Source of the DNA: Microbacteriaceae bacterium
Lineage (GTDB): Bacteria; Actinomycetota; Actinomycetes; Actinomycetales; Microbacteriaceae
Assembly (NCBI GenBank): GCA_025352325.1
Contig: JANXTR010000025.1
Location: 1 to 64,000 of the forward strand
DNA: 64,000 nucleotides
Direction: 5' to 3'
Part shown: piece by piece, positions 1 to 7,077 of the stretch
Layout: each line of letters begins with the position of its first letter
Position numbering within the stretch: the stretch's first letter is position 1
The notes under the pieces: generated by a model
Told to the model about the DNA's origin: nothing
Databases searched by the model: none
Seen by the model: only the letters and a program-made list of their open reading frames with translations
Position numbers and translations under genes: made by a program

Positions 1-40
1 TGCAAAGCCGTGCACACGGGTTCGAATCCCGTCGCCACCT
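1..40 (+). tRNA. tRNA-Cys (GCA), 3' part only
   Basis: The window opens inside the anticodon loop: TGCAAAG with anticodon GCA at bases 2-4. The T arm (ACGGGTTCGAATCCCGT) and the 3' acceptor strand CGCCACC follow, and the discriminator base is U (base 40). A U73 discriminator is a known identity element for cysteine tRNA. The CCA end is not encoded. The 5' half lies outside the window. Confidence 0.85.
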
Positions 41-68
41 CACTCACCGAAGCCGGTCCGCCGGTGAC

Positions 69-143
69 GGGCGATTGGCGCAGCGGTAGCGCGCTTCCCT
101 GACACGGAAGAGGTCACTGGTTCGATCCCAGTATCGCCCACCA
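69..143 (+). tRNA. tRNA-Val (GAC)
   Basis: A complete cloverleaf can be drawn. The acceptor GGGCGAT (69-75) pairs with ATCGCCC (133-139). The anticodon loop CTGACAC carries GAC, the T arm is CTGGTTCGATCCCAG, the discriminator is A (140), and CCA is encoded at 141-143. It lies 28 bp after tRNA-Cys, so the two are probably co-transcribed. The 3' end (119-131) has a 13-base exact copy at 9601-9613. Confidence 0.95.
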
Positions 144-144
144 T

Positions 145-172
145 GAAAGCCCCCGGGATTCCGGGGGCTTTC
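145..172 (+). terminator. Rho-independent-type hairpin after tRNA-Val
   Basis: A perfect 12-bp inverted repeat (145-156 with 161-172) encloses a GATT loop directly after the tRNA-Val CCA end. The U tract is short, as is common in actinobacteria. It would end the tRNA-Cys/tRNA-Val transcript. Confidence 0.8.
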
Positions 173-241
173 TGCATGTGCGGGGAGCGACTGCCACGCC
201 GGCTTCTGGGAAGGTCTGAGGGGGGGGCAGCGAGCGCGAAA

Positions 242-535
242 ATGTCTGGGGCGAGTGCCGGATCGGGGTTTGATCGGAACCTCACTGCTCAGGCCAGCTT
301 CAATGCACTGCTTGGTGTCGGAATAGTGGTCTTCGGGATTGCAGCTTGCACGGCGCTGGTGGTTGAAACTGTCGGTCTCGGTTGCTTCGCTGTAGCGGCT
401 GCTGTCACGGTCGCCTTCACTCCCCTGTTCGTTGCTACCACCGCCATAGCCGGAAAAGATCCGGGAAAGGATATTCATGATGCTTGGGCGGATCCGTTTA
501 ACTGGGTAAATTCCCCTTTCTCATCGGGTCCATGA
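242..535 (+). CDS. Small hydrophobic protein of unknown function
   Basis: This 97-aa reading frame starts at ATG 242. The open frame reaches back to 143, inside the tRNA-Val CCA end and through its terminator, so that upstream part cannot be coding. A G-rich stretch around 220-228 is the only possible ribosome site and lies rather far off. Residues ~15-65 are hydrophobic and form two likely membrane spans with three Cys. The tail is polar and ends NWVNSPFSSGP. It lies 15 bp before a second small membrane protein gene, so the two may be one transcript. I recognise no family. The hydrophobic Gly/Ala-rich segment followed by a short polar tail resembles C-terminal ends of large secreted polymorphic proteins, but that is only an impression. 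Confidence that it is a gene is moderate. Confidence 0.4.
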   Translation: MSGASAGSGFDRNLTAQASFNALLGVGIVVFGIAACTALVVETVGLGCFAVAAAVTVAFTPLFVATTAIAGKDPGKDIHDAWADPFNWVNSPFSSGP

Positions 536-550
536 CGGAGAGTGTTTGAA

Positions 551-811
551 ATGAACAAAAAGCGTCTTTGGGTCGTTGTCGCAATCGTCGGGCTACTCGT
601 CGTGGTGGTGGAGATCGTCGCCACCGGCGCTACTTCGAATCAGTCGCTCGGACGATTCGTCGGACCAACGGCGATCGTCTTCACTTTGGTCTCAGGTGGG
701 CTCTGGTTCCGCTTCGGGCCCGCCTATCAGCAAACCCGGATTCCCGTCGACCCCAAAGACGAAGACGACGAGAGCAGCAGCGACGCCAGCTCGACCCACT
801 CGAACTCATAG
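551..811 (+). CDS. Small two-span membrane protein, unknown
   Basis: The product is 86 aa from ATG 551, with a GGAG motif at 537-540 that fits as ribosome site; GTG 542 is an alternative. It starts MNKKR, then has a first membrane span (about residues 5-25) and a second (about 35-55). It ends with an acidic Ser-rich cytoplasmic-looking tail (KDEDDESSSDASS). It sits 15 bp after the preceding small hydrophobic gene. The pairing of two tiny membrane proteins invites comparison with toxin/immunity or small holin-like pairs, but nothing in the sequence proves it. No family recognised. Confidence 0.5.
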   Translation: MNKKRLWVVVAIVGLLVVVVEIVATGATSNQSLGRFVGPTAIVFTLVSGGLWFRFGPAYQQTRIPVDPKDEDDESSSDASSTHSNS

Positions 812-943
812 CTGAGGACTCACGTATCAGGCCAGCGAGAACACGTCCACGGGGGCTCCGTACACTGGCGTCGGCTTCGCGATCGGCGCCGACGCGGGCT
901 GCAGCTTCAATACAGCGAGAATTGTTCGATGTGATCCCCTCAG

Positions 944-1187
944 GTGAGCGAGCATTTATTTCTCCTTGTATGGGGCATCGTCATGCTTCTGATTGGGATC
1001 TTGCTTGTCGTCTTTCGGACGGATGTGGCCGACTGAATGCTGCACAACAGAAGGCCTTCTGGGGTCGTCTCGGAAATTGGACCGGCGCGGGTGGGCCGGG
1101 GCTATACGTCTTCCTGGGCGTACTCGCGCTAGCAATGGGGTGGCGCTCGTCGCGAGCTCCGTTGTCAAGTTGATCGCGGGAGGATAA
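944..1187 (+). pseudogene. Small membrane protein gene broken by two frameshifts
   Basis: Three adjacent frames read together give one plausible small membrane protein. Frame A starts at GTG 944 with a clear membrane span (MLLIGILLVVF) and reaches RTDVAD before TGA 1034. Frame B continues RLNAAQQKAFWGRLGNWTG and a second hydrophobic stretch to about 1137. Frame C finishes VALVASSVVKLIAGG with TAA 1185-1187. Each junction is equivalent to the loss of one base modulo three. The second is at a GGGG run (1137-1140), where one missing G restores the frame. The first lies at GGCCGACTG, where loss of a 4-nt CGAC copy would explain it. The composite resembles short actinobacterial proteins with two membrane spans flanking a polar FNAxQQ-like linker. 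Either a decayed gene or sequencing error. Confidence 0.5.
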
Positions 1188-1596
1188 GGGGTCGCCAACG
1201 GCTCGACGAGGCTGTCAACCCGACGCGAGCGCACGATAGACGGTTGCCTCACGAAACGCGAAGCATTGCAGCGACCTCGGCACGCGTTTACTCGGCTGAG
1301 TCGCTGAGTCGCCGTAGCCTGCAAGTTTCTTCGTGTCGAGCGCTCCGCGATCGTCCCCCGACCCGCCCTCGGGGCGACCCACCGCCGTGCGACGTTCTCG
1401 CAAAGGCTCTGTCGATCGCCGCCGAGTGGGGTATCGATGCGCATGCCCGATTCATGCCTTCCATCGACATCCGCCCGACAGCCGCCGCCGTCACTGACCG
1501 GGACCCCGCGACCTGGCCCGAGTGCTGGCGCGACCCAACCATTTATCGCCGATCTCGGGCGGGGCGCTCGAGTCATCACCAATAGGCTTCCACCTC
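1188..1596. other. Gene-free stretch
   Basis: About 410 bases with only Arg-rich shadow frames on both strands. None has a ribosome site, hydrophobic segment or recognisable motif. No RNA gene, terminator or clear promoter was found. Confidence 0.4.
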
Positions 1597-2124
1597 ATGG
1601 GGCTGTACGAAGATCTGCAAAATGAAGCGACGCGTGCTCGGCTCGCCGTCTCGGTTGGGGCGACGACGGCGGCAGATGCCGCCGCTCGACTGCCGGCGGC
1701 GCAGGAGGCGCTACAGCTGCTTCTAGCGACGAGTTTTGCGGTACTTCAGGAGAACCAGGTGCGCGCATCCATCGGCTTCGAGCCTGAGCACCAGTCTCAT
1801 CGTCTCTACGACTTGATCCCGGGCCCAGACCTCTACCGGCACGGGAGCTTCGGGTTCACAGCTCAGGGCGACCTCTACCACGTAGACCAATGGCGGGGCG
1901 CTGCGGATCCTGTCGTGGCGCGGGCGGTGAAGGACGCAGGTGGCCGGGAAGTGCTCTTCTTGGGGGCCCGCGTATATGTAGTCATTGACTCATCGAGCGG
2001 AGAGCGATTCCGTCTCCATGGCGAAAAGATCGTGTTTGACAGCGGTTGGGGCTTATCGATCACCGCGGACCGCTGGGCAAAAGACGCCGTTCTGGAGTTG
2101 TCGAAACAAGAGTTTCAGCGATAG
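1597..2124 (+). CDS. Hypothetical soluble protein
   Basis: The product is 175 aa from ATG 1597 (MGLYEDLQ). The frame is open further upstream to 1522, but the extension is Arg/Ser/Pro-rich and unlike the rest. Residues ~5-50 are Ala/Leu-rich and probably helical. The second half (DLIPGPDLYRHGSFGFTAQ, then strands such as REVLFLGARVYVVIDSS) looks like a beta-rich globular domain. No signal peptide and no membrane span. No ribosome site is obvious. I do not recognise a family. It is the last intact gene before the IS256 remnant and so belongs to the accessory region. Confidence 0.5.
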   Translation: MGLYEDLQNEATRARLAVSVGATTAADAAARLPAAQEALQLLLATSFAVLQENQVRASIGFEPEHQSHRLYDLIPGPDLYRHGSFGFTAQGDLYHVDQWRGAADPVVARAVKDAGGREVLFLGARVYVVIDSSSGERFRLHGEKIVFDSGWGLSITADRWAKDAVLELSKQEFQR

Positions 2125-2257
2125 AAGCGCGTCCCTTGGGTGACGTCCCCGGGAGTGGTGTGGTACCGGGTTCTTGAGCGTTGCTTCGGCAGCGTAGAGA
2201 GCCACCGTGTGATGGTCAGTGAAAACCGACTAAAAATCTCACGAAGGACACCACGCG

Positions 2258-2635
2258 ATGGCTTGAGTCCAGTCTGCCTTGGTCGACCTTCTCGCCCAAC
2301 TCAAACTCACCGAGGTCACCGACCGCATTCGGGTCGCGACCGAAACGCTCTATCAGGAGCTGATTGATGCGGAAGCGACCGCGTTCATCGGCGCCAGCCC
2401 GTTCGAGCGTTCCGAGGAACGCATTACTCACCGCAATGGCACCCGCCCTCCAGTGCTGACCACAACGGCCGGGGAGTTGGATTTGAAGATCCCGAAGCTG
2501 CGGGCGGGCACGTTCTTCCCCGCACTCCTGGAACGCCGTCGTCGCACCGATCTGGCGTTGTTCGCGGTCGTGATGGAAGCATATTTGCACGGTGTCTCGA
2601 CCCGGAAAGTCGATGACCTTGTCAAAGCGCTCTGA
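2258..2635 (+). pseudogene. IS256-family (Mutator-type) transposase, truncated
   Basis: ATG 2258 has a good ribosome site (GAAGGA at 2243-2248) but is followed by GCT and then TGA (2264-2266), a nonsense codon at position 3. The frame stays open afterwards and encodes about 120 residues typical of the N-terminus of IS256-family transposases: ALVDLLAQLKLTEV, AFIGASPFERSEER, HRNGTR, LDLKIPKLRAGTFFPALLE, YLHGVSTRKVDDLVKAL. Full-length members are about 400 aa with a downstream DDE core, which is absent here. The gene is cut exactly where the IS3 element begins (2633), and no continuation is found on the far side of that element. The missing part was therefore lost by deletion and is not simply displaced by the insertion. 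Confidence 0.85.
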
Positions 2636-2658
2636 ATCGCCCCGGGTTTAGTGGAGGG
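2633..2658 (+). repeat. IS3 terminal inverted repeat, orfB side
   Basis: It starts TGAATCGCCCCGGGTT and pairs with 3938-3963, with 2 mismatches over 26 bp. Confidence 0.9.
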
Positions 2659-3592
2659 CGGGTTCTCCCGAGGCCGGTTGGCGTCGGGGGTTGATCTCAC
2701 GGTAGTACTGATTTTCCTTCTCGATGGGTGTGAGGTATCCGATCGAGGAGTGGAGGCGGTACTCGTTGAACCAGTGCACCCAGGAGAGTGTGGCGAGTTC
2801 GAGTTCGTCGGCGGTGCGGAACGGGCCGTCGATCTTGACGCACTCCGTCTTGTAGAGCCCGACGACGCTCTCCGCGAGGGCGTTGTCATAGCTGTCGCCG
2901 ACGGTTCCGATGGAGGCGATCGCGCCCACGTCGGCGAGTCGCTCGGCATAGCGGATTGAGGTGTATTGGGCGCCCGCGTCAGAATGTTGGATGACCCCGG
3001 TGACGTCTTCGCCGGCTCGGTCGCGGACCCAGAGTGCCATCTCGAGCGCGTTCAACGGCAGCTCGGTCGGCATCCGATTCATTGTGCGCCACCCCACGAT
3101 CCGACGCGCGAACACGTCGGTGACGAACGCCGTGAACGCCATCCCTGACCACGTCGGGACGTAGGTGAAATCGACCACCCAGAGCTCGTTCGGGCGATCG
3201 GCGCGGAAGCGACGCTGCACGTGGTCAGCGGGACGGATCGTGGTGCTATCGGGCCGGGTCGTAACGAATTGCTCACCGCGGCGGATCCCACGCAACCCCT
3301 GTTGATGCATGAGTCGCTCCACAGTGCACCGGGCCACCACAATCCCCTCCCGGCGCAGCAGCCGCCAGATTTTCCTCGCACCGCTGATGCCGCGGCCGAG
3401 TTTGCGGTCCCAGAACACCCGCTCGATCTGCACGATCAACCCCGCGTCAGCGATGGACCTGGCTGACGCGGGTCGCTTCTTGAAGGCGTAATAACCAGAC
3501 GGGGCGATCTTGACCTGATGCTCGGTGAGCACTCGGCAGATCGGCTCGACCCCGAACCGGTCACGATGATCATCAATGAACTGAATCACCAC
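2648..3592 (-). CDS. IS3-family transposase OrfB, catalytic
   Basis: This 314-aa integrase-core protein performs strand cleavage and joining of the IS element. The rve-type DDE triad is visible: the first Asp in ELWVVDFTYV, the second in IQHSDAGAQYTS (the family HSDxGxQY box), and the Glu in NALAESVVGLYKTE. An HTH_21-like region with YGYxxxxxR-type sequence precedes the core. It overlaps the end of orfA by 7 nt in a different frame. As in other IS3 elements it is probably made mainly as an OrfAB fusion by -1 ribosomal frameshifting near the end of orfA; GTG 3592 could also act as an independent start. The C-terminal SSIGYLTPIEKE is typical of the family. Confidence 0.93.
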   Translation of the reverse strand: MVIQFIDDHRDRFGVEPICRVLTEHQVKIAPSGYYAFKKRPASARSIADAGLIVQIERVFWDRKLGRGISGARKIWRLLRREGIVVARCTVERLMHQQGLRGIRRGEQFVTTRPDSTTIRPADHVQRRFRADRPNELWVVDFTYVPTWSGMAFTAFVTDVFARRIVGWRTMNRMPTELPLNALEMALWVRDRAGEDVTGVIQHSDAGAQYTSIRYAERLADVGAIASIGTVGDSYDNALAESVVGLYKTECVKIDGPFRTADELELATLSWVHWFNEYRLHSSIGYLTPIEKENQYYREINPRRQPASGEPALH

Positions 3593-3912
3593 GGCAGTCG
3601 CGGGTCGGGCTCCCGCGCGAAGAACGAGGAAGCCGCCAACAATATTTCGTTCGCACGCTTCACCTCCCGGTTCTCACCCTCGAGCTGCTTGATCCTGACG
3701 GCATCGCTCGTGCTCGTTCCCGGCCGCTCGCCCGCATCGATCGCAGCCTGCTTGCACCAGCCACGCAACGTGTCGGAATTAACCCCGACACGCTGCCCGA
3801 TCCGCACCACCACAGCGTTCAGCGACAGCGCCGGATCTTCCTTCCTTGCCTCATACACGAGCCTCACGGCTCGATCCCGCAACTCCTGCGGATACTTCCT
3901 TTGTGCTGGCAT
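3586..3912 (-). CDS. IS3-family transposase OrfA, DNA-binding
   Basis: The product is 108 aa from ATG 3912 (MPAQRKYPQELRDRAVRLV); an upstream in-frame start at 3945 exists but lies within the terminal repeat. The N-terminal half is the HTH_Tnp_1 fold that recognises the IS ends (RIGQRVGVNSDTLRGWCKQ). The C-terminal part IKQLEGENREVKRANEILL is a leucine-zipper-like coiled coil followed by the family-typical ASSFFA segment. The stop codon TGA lies inside the orfB start region. No canonical A6G slippery string is visible, so the exact frameshift site is uncertain. Confidence 0.92.
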   Translation of the reverse strand: MPAQRKYPQELRDRAVRLVYEARKEDPALSLNAVVVRIGQRVGVNSDTLRGWCKQAAIDAGERPGTSTSDAVRIKQLEGENREVKRANEILLAASSFFAREPDPRLPW

Positions 3913-3937
3913 GATCAACATCCTTCGTTGAATCAGA

Positions 3938-3963
3938 CCCTCCACGCAACCCGGGGCGATTCA
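3938..3963 (-). repeat. IS3 terminal inverted repeat, orfA side
   Basis: Read on the minus strand it starts TGAATCGCCCCGGGTT, matching the other end at 24 of 26 positions. It lies 25 bp upstream of the orfA ATG, so promoter elements for the transposase may overlap it. Confidence 0.9.
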
Positions 3964-4104
3964 CTGTTGCACGAGGCTAAGGCTGACGCGACGTCGGCTC
4001 CCACATCGCCGCGTATGTGACTCGCATCGGCGCTGCGGCCGCTCGTCCGGCGTGAGGATTCCGTTAGGGCGTCGGCTTCGGGGCGGTCTCACGGGGCGTC
4101 CTGT

Positions 4105-4110
4105 TATCGT
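4105..4110 (+). promoter_or_regulatory. Candidate -10 element (TATCGT) before a short leader ORF
   Basis: TATCGT lies 6 nt before ATG 4117, the same geometry as at ten other starts in the window. It would yield a leaderless transcript beginning at the mini-ORF ahead of the LCP gene. Confidence 0.35.
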
Positions 4111-4116
4111 CACCAG

Positions 4117-4155
4117 ATGCGACTTCCCTGTTGGTCCCGCGGACCTCTCCGATGA
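4117..4155 (+). CDS. Putative 12-codon leader peptide overlapping the LCP gene start
   Basis: ATG 4117 opens a 12-codon frame, MRLPCWSRGPLR, whose stop TGA (4153-4155) overlaps the ATG (4152-4154) of the LCP gene in an ATGA arrangement. A -10-like TATCGT sits 6 nt upstream. Such a leaderless micro-ORF would deliver ribosomes to the LCP start by termination-reinitiation. Seen directly: the frame, the overlap and the -10-like motif. Its translation and any regulatory role are inferred. It is too short for any homology argument. Confidence 0.35.
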   Translation: MRLPCWSRGPLR

Positions 4156-5444
4156 GTCATTCATCGAGCCCCGGAAGCCGAGCGGGCTCTGCGGCCGCGC
4201 CCGTTCGTCATGGTCGCCAACGACGGTCACGTTCGGCGATTGCGGTGTTCAAACTCACGTTCGGTGCGATCGCCGTGGTCGCTTTGAGTGCCACGTCGAT
4301 CGCAGCGGTTGCGGCGTGGAGCACCTTGTCAAATGTGAAGCCGGGCATCCACCTTGCGCATCTCAACTCGGCGGAAGCCCATCTGGGCGTGGGAGCGATC
4401 GGGGGTGAAGTCAACCTGCTGCTGGCCGGGACCGACACCCGCACGGGGCAGGCAGGGTTCCAGAACAAGGCCGACCTGGCAGGTAGTTCCGGGGCTGGCA
4501 ACAACGACGTCACCATGGTGCTGCACATCTCGAAGGATCACAGCAATGCGACGGTGATCAGCATCCCGCGCGACCTCCTCATCCCGATTCCCGCGTGCCC
4601 TCGCGCGAGCGGCGGGACGATCGGCGGGACCAGTCAGGCGATGTTCAACACCACCCTGTCGCGGGGAGGGCTGGCCTGCACCGTCCTGACGGCAGAAAGC
4701 CTCACCGGGTTGAGCATCAACTACGCGGCCGAGATCAGCTTCGACGGCGTCATCGGTATGTCGGATGCTGTCGGCGGGGTCACCGTCTGCATCGCCACGC
4801 CGATCAACGACCCCTATGTCGGCCTCGACCTGCCCGCTGGGCAGCAGACCCTCGTCGGCGGCACCGCCCTCGCGTTTGTACGGAGCCGACACGGGGTCGC
4901 CGACGGCAGCGACCTCGCGCGCATCAGCAACCAGCAACTGTTCCTCTCGGCCTTGACCCGCAAGATCACGAGCGGAGGAGTCCTGGACAACCCGCTCACG
5001 CTCTACAACATCGCAAATACCGCGCTGAAGAATATGCAGCTCTCAGACACACTCACGCAGCCCACGACTATGGTGGCGATCGCCCTCGCGCTGAAGGGAA
5101 TTCCACTGGCGAACATCGTTTTTGTCCAGTACCCCACCAAGACCAACCCGGCGTTTCCGGGGCGGGTCGTCCAGGAGCAGCCCGCGGACTCGATCCTGAG
5201 CCACGCGCTCGTCGCCGATCAACCCATCCTGCTGACCGGTCAACTGGGTCGCGCCGCGGTAGCGGCTCCGGTCGTCGCGACTCCCACGCCAAGCGCGACT
5301 CCCACATCCAGTGCTCCGAAGGCGACGGCAACTCCGGCGCCGATCCACCCGTCGACACCCAGTGCGACCGTTTCACCGGTCGCACTGCCCGCGGACGTGA
5401 CGGGACAGAGCGCGGCGCAGCAGACCTGCACCAAGGGGCGGTGA
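4152..5444 (+). CDS. LytR-CpsA-Psr (LCP) family wall-polymer ligase
   Basis: LCP enzymes sit on the outer face of the membrane and transfer lipid-linked glycopolymers to peptidoglycan. This 430-aa protein has a short basic cytoplasmic N-terminus, one membrane anchor (about residues 32-60, FGAIAVVALSATSIAAVAAW) and an extracellular LCP domain. Family landmarks are present: LLLAGTDTRTG, NNDVTMVLHI, the VISIPRDLLIPIP block with its conserved Arg-Asp, and FVRSRHG followed by DLARISNQQLFLSAL. A Ser/Thr/Pro-rich, probably disordered tail (about residues 375-415) follows. ATG 4152 is preferred over TTG 4131 because it overlaps the stop of the upstream leader frame. It stands alone beside the IS3 element with no polymer-synthesis genes nearby, so the substrate is unknown. 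Confidence 0.9.
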   Translation: MSHSSSPGSRAGSAAAPVRHGRQRRSRSAIAVFKLTFGAIAVVALSATSIAAVAAWSTLSNVKPGIHLAHLNSAEAHLGVGAIGGEVNLLLAGTDTRTGQAGFQNKADLAGSSGAGNNDVTMVLHISKDHSNATVISIPRDLLIPIPACPRASGGTIGGTSQAMFNTTLSRGGLACTVLTAESLTGLSINYAAEISFDGVIGMSDAVGGVTVCIATPINDPYVGLDLPAGQQTLVGGTALAFVRSRHGVADGSDLARISNQQLFLSALTRKITSGGVLDNPLTLYNIANTALKNMQLSDTLTQPTTMVAIALALKGIPLANIVFVQYPTKTNPAFPGRVVQEQPADSILSHALVADQPILLTGQLGRAAVAAPVVATPTPSATPTSSAPKATATPAPIHPSTPSATVSPVALPADVTGQSAAQQTCTKGR

Positions 5445-5525
5445 GGGTGCCCTTGCCCGTTGGCGCCCCGTACCGGTGTGGTCCGAGTGCCGTGTGGATG
5501 GCGCGCGACACCGATGTCGCGGGAC

Positions 5526-5699
5526 ATGAGTTCTGACTTAGGTAGCGCGGCTTCGAAGCCTGTAGCGACCTGGCTCTCCCAACCGGCCGACCATGACTAC
5601 GAAGCCGCTCGGTCCTACCTGTCGCTGCTTCTTGGCGCGAAGAATACGAAGCTCACCGAGTGTGCGCGTCCATGTTCATCGACGAAGACGCCGACGTGA
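5526..5699 (+). pseudogene. N-terminal remnant of a ParB-like (nuclease-domain) gene
   Basis: From ATG 5526 the first ~45 residues (SKPVATWLSQPADHDYEAA, then RSYLSLLLGAKNTKLTE) resemble the start of a small actinobacterial ParB-like protein family with the motif HDYxAAxSYLSLL. The reading then becomes unrelated and stops at 5699, while full proteins of this type are about 200 aa. From memory such genes can precede an aquaporin gene, which is what follows here, also truncated. The family link is from memory of sequence style and is uncertain; decay is inferred from the length. Confidence 0.4.
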
Positions 5700-5716
5700 G
5701 TATTTAGGAGCCGGAC

Positions 5717-6094
5717 GTGGCAAAAGTCCTCCTGCCTGCCCCTGGGGACGGCCGCGCCCACGCGGAACTGTCGACACGGCATCGAGCGTTCGTCATCGGT
5801 TTCAACGACTCGCGTCTGGAGTGGATCCGGATCGGTGCCGAGCTCTTCGGCACATTCCTCCTGGTCCTCGTGGCAGCCGGCGCCGGAATCGTCGACTCGA
5901 CAACACACGGCGCCGTCGGCCGCGTCGCGGAGGTCACCGCGCCGGGCCTCATGGTGATGGTCATCATCCTGTCCCTCGGGGCGATTACGGGAGCTCACCT
6001 CAACCCATTGGCGACCATCGCCCATGAATCCGGCGCGGTCGTTCGGCCCCGAAACGTTCAGATTCCGACGATTTTCATTCCCGCGGAGTCGTAA
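5717..6094 (+). pseudogene. Aquaporin / MIP-family channel, C-terminally truncated
   Basis: GTG 5717 has a well placed AGGAG (5706-5710). The first ~100 residues fit the N-terminal half of a MIP-family channel: ELFGTFLLVLVAAGAGIV as the first membrane helix, VTAPGLMVMVIILSLGAITGAHLNP as the second helix and the half-helix with the first NPA-type box (here HLNPLATIAH, NPL in place of NPA). Normal family members are 230-280 aa with six spans and a second NPA box. Here the frame ends after 125 codons, and its last 12 codons are antisense to the 3' end of the aldo/keto reductase gene. The missing half was therefore probably removed by a rearrangement that brought the reductase gene in. Confidence 0.75.
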
Positions 6095-7077
6095 CGTTCC
6101 CCCGATGCTGCCGGTACGGCGTTCGAGATGTGCTCCAGTATGTCGTCGTCGAGAGTGATCCGGGCGGCAGCAGCGTTCTCGGCGAGGTGGCGTGGATCAG
6201 TGGTGCCGGGGATGGGGACGATACCGGGACCTTTATGGAGTAGCCACGCGAGTGCAAGTTGCGCCGGGGTGATGCCGTTTTCCGTGGCCAGGGCGCGGAT
6301 CGCTTCGACCAGGACGAGGTTGTTCTGTCGGTGTTCTGGGGCGAAGCGGGGCAAGTTGCGGCGCACGTCTAAGGGGTCCAGTTGCGAAGGGTCAGTGTGG
6401 CTGCCGGGCAGGAACCCTCGCCCCAAAGGCGCGTACGCGACTAGACCGATGCCTAGTTCCTGCAGTGTGGGCAGCACCGTGGCCTCCACATCGCGTGACC
6501 ACAGTGAGTACTCCTGCTGCACTGCCGCAATCGGATGAACGGCGTGGGCGCGCCGGATCGTTTCCGGCGACGCTTCGCACAGACCGATGTAGGCGACCTT
6601 GCCTTGCTGGACCAGGTCAGCCATCGCTCCAACTGTTTCTTCGATCGGTATGGAGGGATCCACCCGGTGCGCGAAGTAGATGTCGATCCGGTCCACTCCC
6701 AGCCGGCGTAGGGAGGCCTCGCAGGACGCGTACACGGTGGCAGGGCGGCCGTTTACCGTACGCCGCATGGTGACTGGATCCATCCGGATGCCGAACTTCG
6801 TGGCCACCACAGCTTCCTCCCGCCGATCAACCAACAGCCGGCCGAGCAGTTCCTCGTTGGTGTGAGGGCCGTACGCGTCGGAGGTATCCAGCAACGTACA
6901 TCCCAGATCCAGGGCGCGATGCAGCGTGCGTAGAGAGACCAACGGGTCAGGGGCCCCGTAGAAGCCTCCGGTCATGCCGAGGCACCCGACGCCTATCGCC
7001 GAGACAACCGGACCGGCGCTTCCGAGCCTGCGTGAGGGCATTGGCGCGGCGTCTACGGTCTCTGGGTCGCGGGTCAT
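6058..7077 (-). CDS. Aldo/keto reductase
   Basis: The product is 339 aa from ATG 7077 (MTRDPETVDAAPMPSRRLG). The frame stays open to 7287 but the extension is not protein-like. It belongs to the NADPH-dependent aldo/keto reductase family, a TIM barrel that reduces carbonyls. The catalytic set is recognisable: Asp in LLDTSDAYG and its Tyr, Lys in AVVATKFG, and His in IDIYFAHRVD. The cofactor-binding region lies near the end (GIVPIPGTTDPRHLAENA). Subfamily resemblance is to AKR13-like enzymes (GCLGMTGGFYG). The stop overlaps the end of the truncated aquaporin gene by 37 bp on the opposite strand. Substrate cannot be predicted. Confidence 0.93.
   Translation of the reverse strand: MTRDPETVDAAPMPSRRLGSAGPVVSAIGVGCLGMTGGFYGAPDPLVSLRTLHRALDLGCTLLDTSDAYGPHTNEELLGRLLVDRREEAVVATKFGIRMDPVTMRRTVNGRPATVYASCEASLRRLGVDRIDIYFAHRVDPSIPIEETVGAMADLVQQGKVAYIGLCEASPETIRRAHAVHPIAAVQQEYSLWSRDVEATVLPTLQELGIGLVAYAPLGRGFLPGSHTDPSQLDPLDVRRNLPRFAPEHRQNNLVLVEAIRALATENGITPAQLALAWLLHKGPGIVPIPGTTDPRHLAENAAAARITLDDDILEHISNAVPAASGERYDSAGMKIVGI

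Larger units (their letters stand above)
2633..3963 (-). mobile_element. Complete IS3-family insertion sequence (1331 bp)
   Basis: The ends are 26-bp imperfect inverted repeats: 2633-2658 and the reverse complement of 3938-3963 match at 24 of 26 positions and start TGAATCGCCCCGGG. Inside are two overlapping minus-strand frames, orfA (3586-3912) and orfB (2648-3592), both intact, so the element may be active. Flanking triplets are CTC on the left and CTG on the right, so there is no perfect target-site duplication. Together with the missing 3' part of the neighbouring IS256 gene, this suggests a deletion next to the insertion. Placement within an IS3 subgroup would need comparison with ISfinder. 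Confidence 0.92.

Noticed and set aside
143-241. Open frame beginning at an ATG inside the tRNA-Val CCA end
   Set aside because: It would translate through the tRNA end and its terminator hairpin; the first ~33 codons cannot be part of a gene. Only the portion from 242 is kept.
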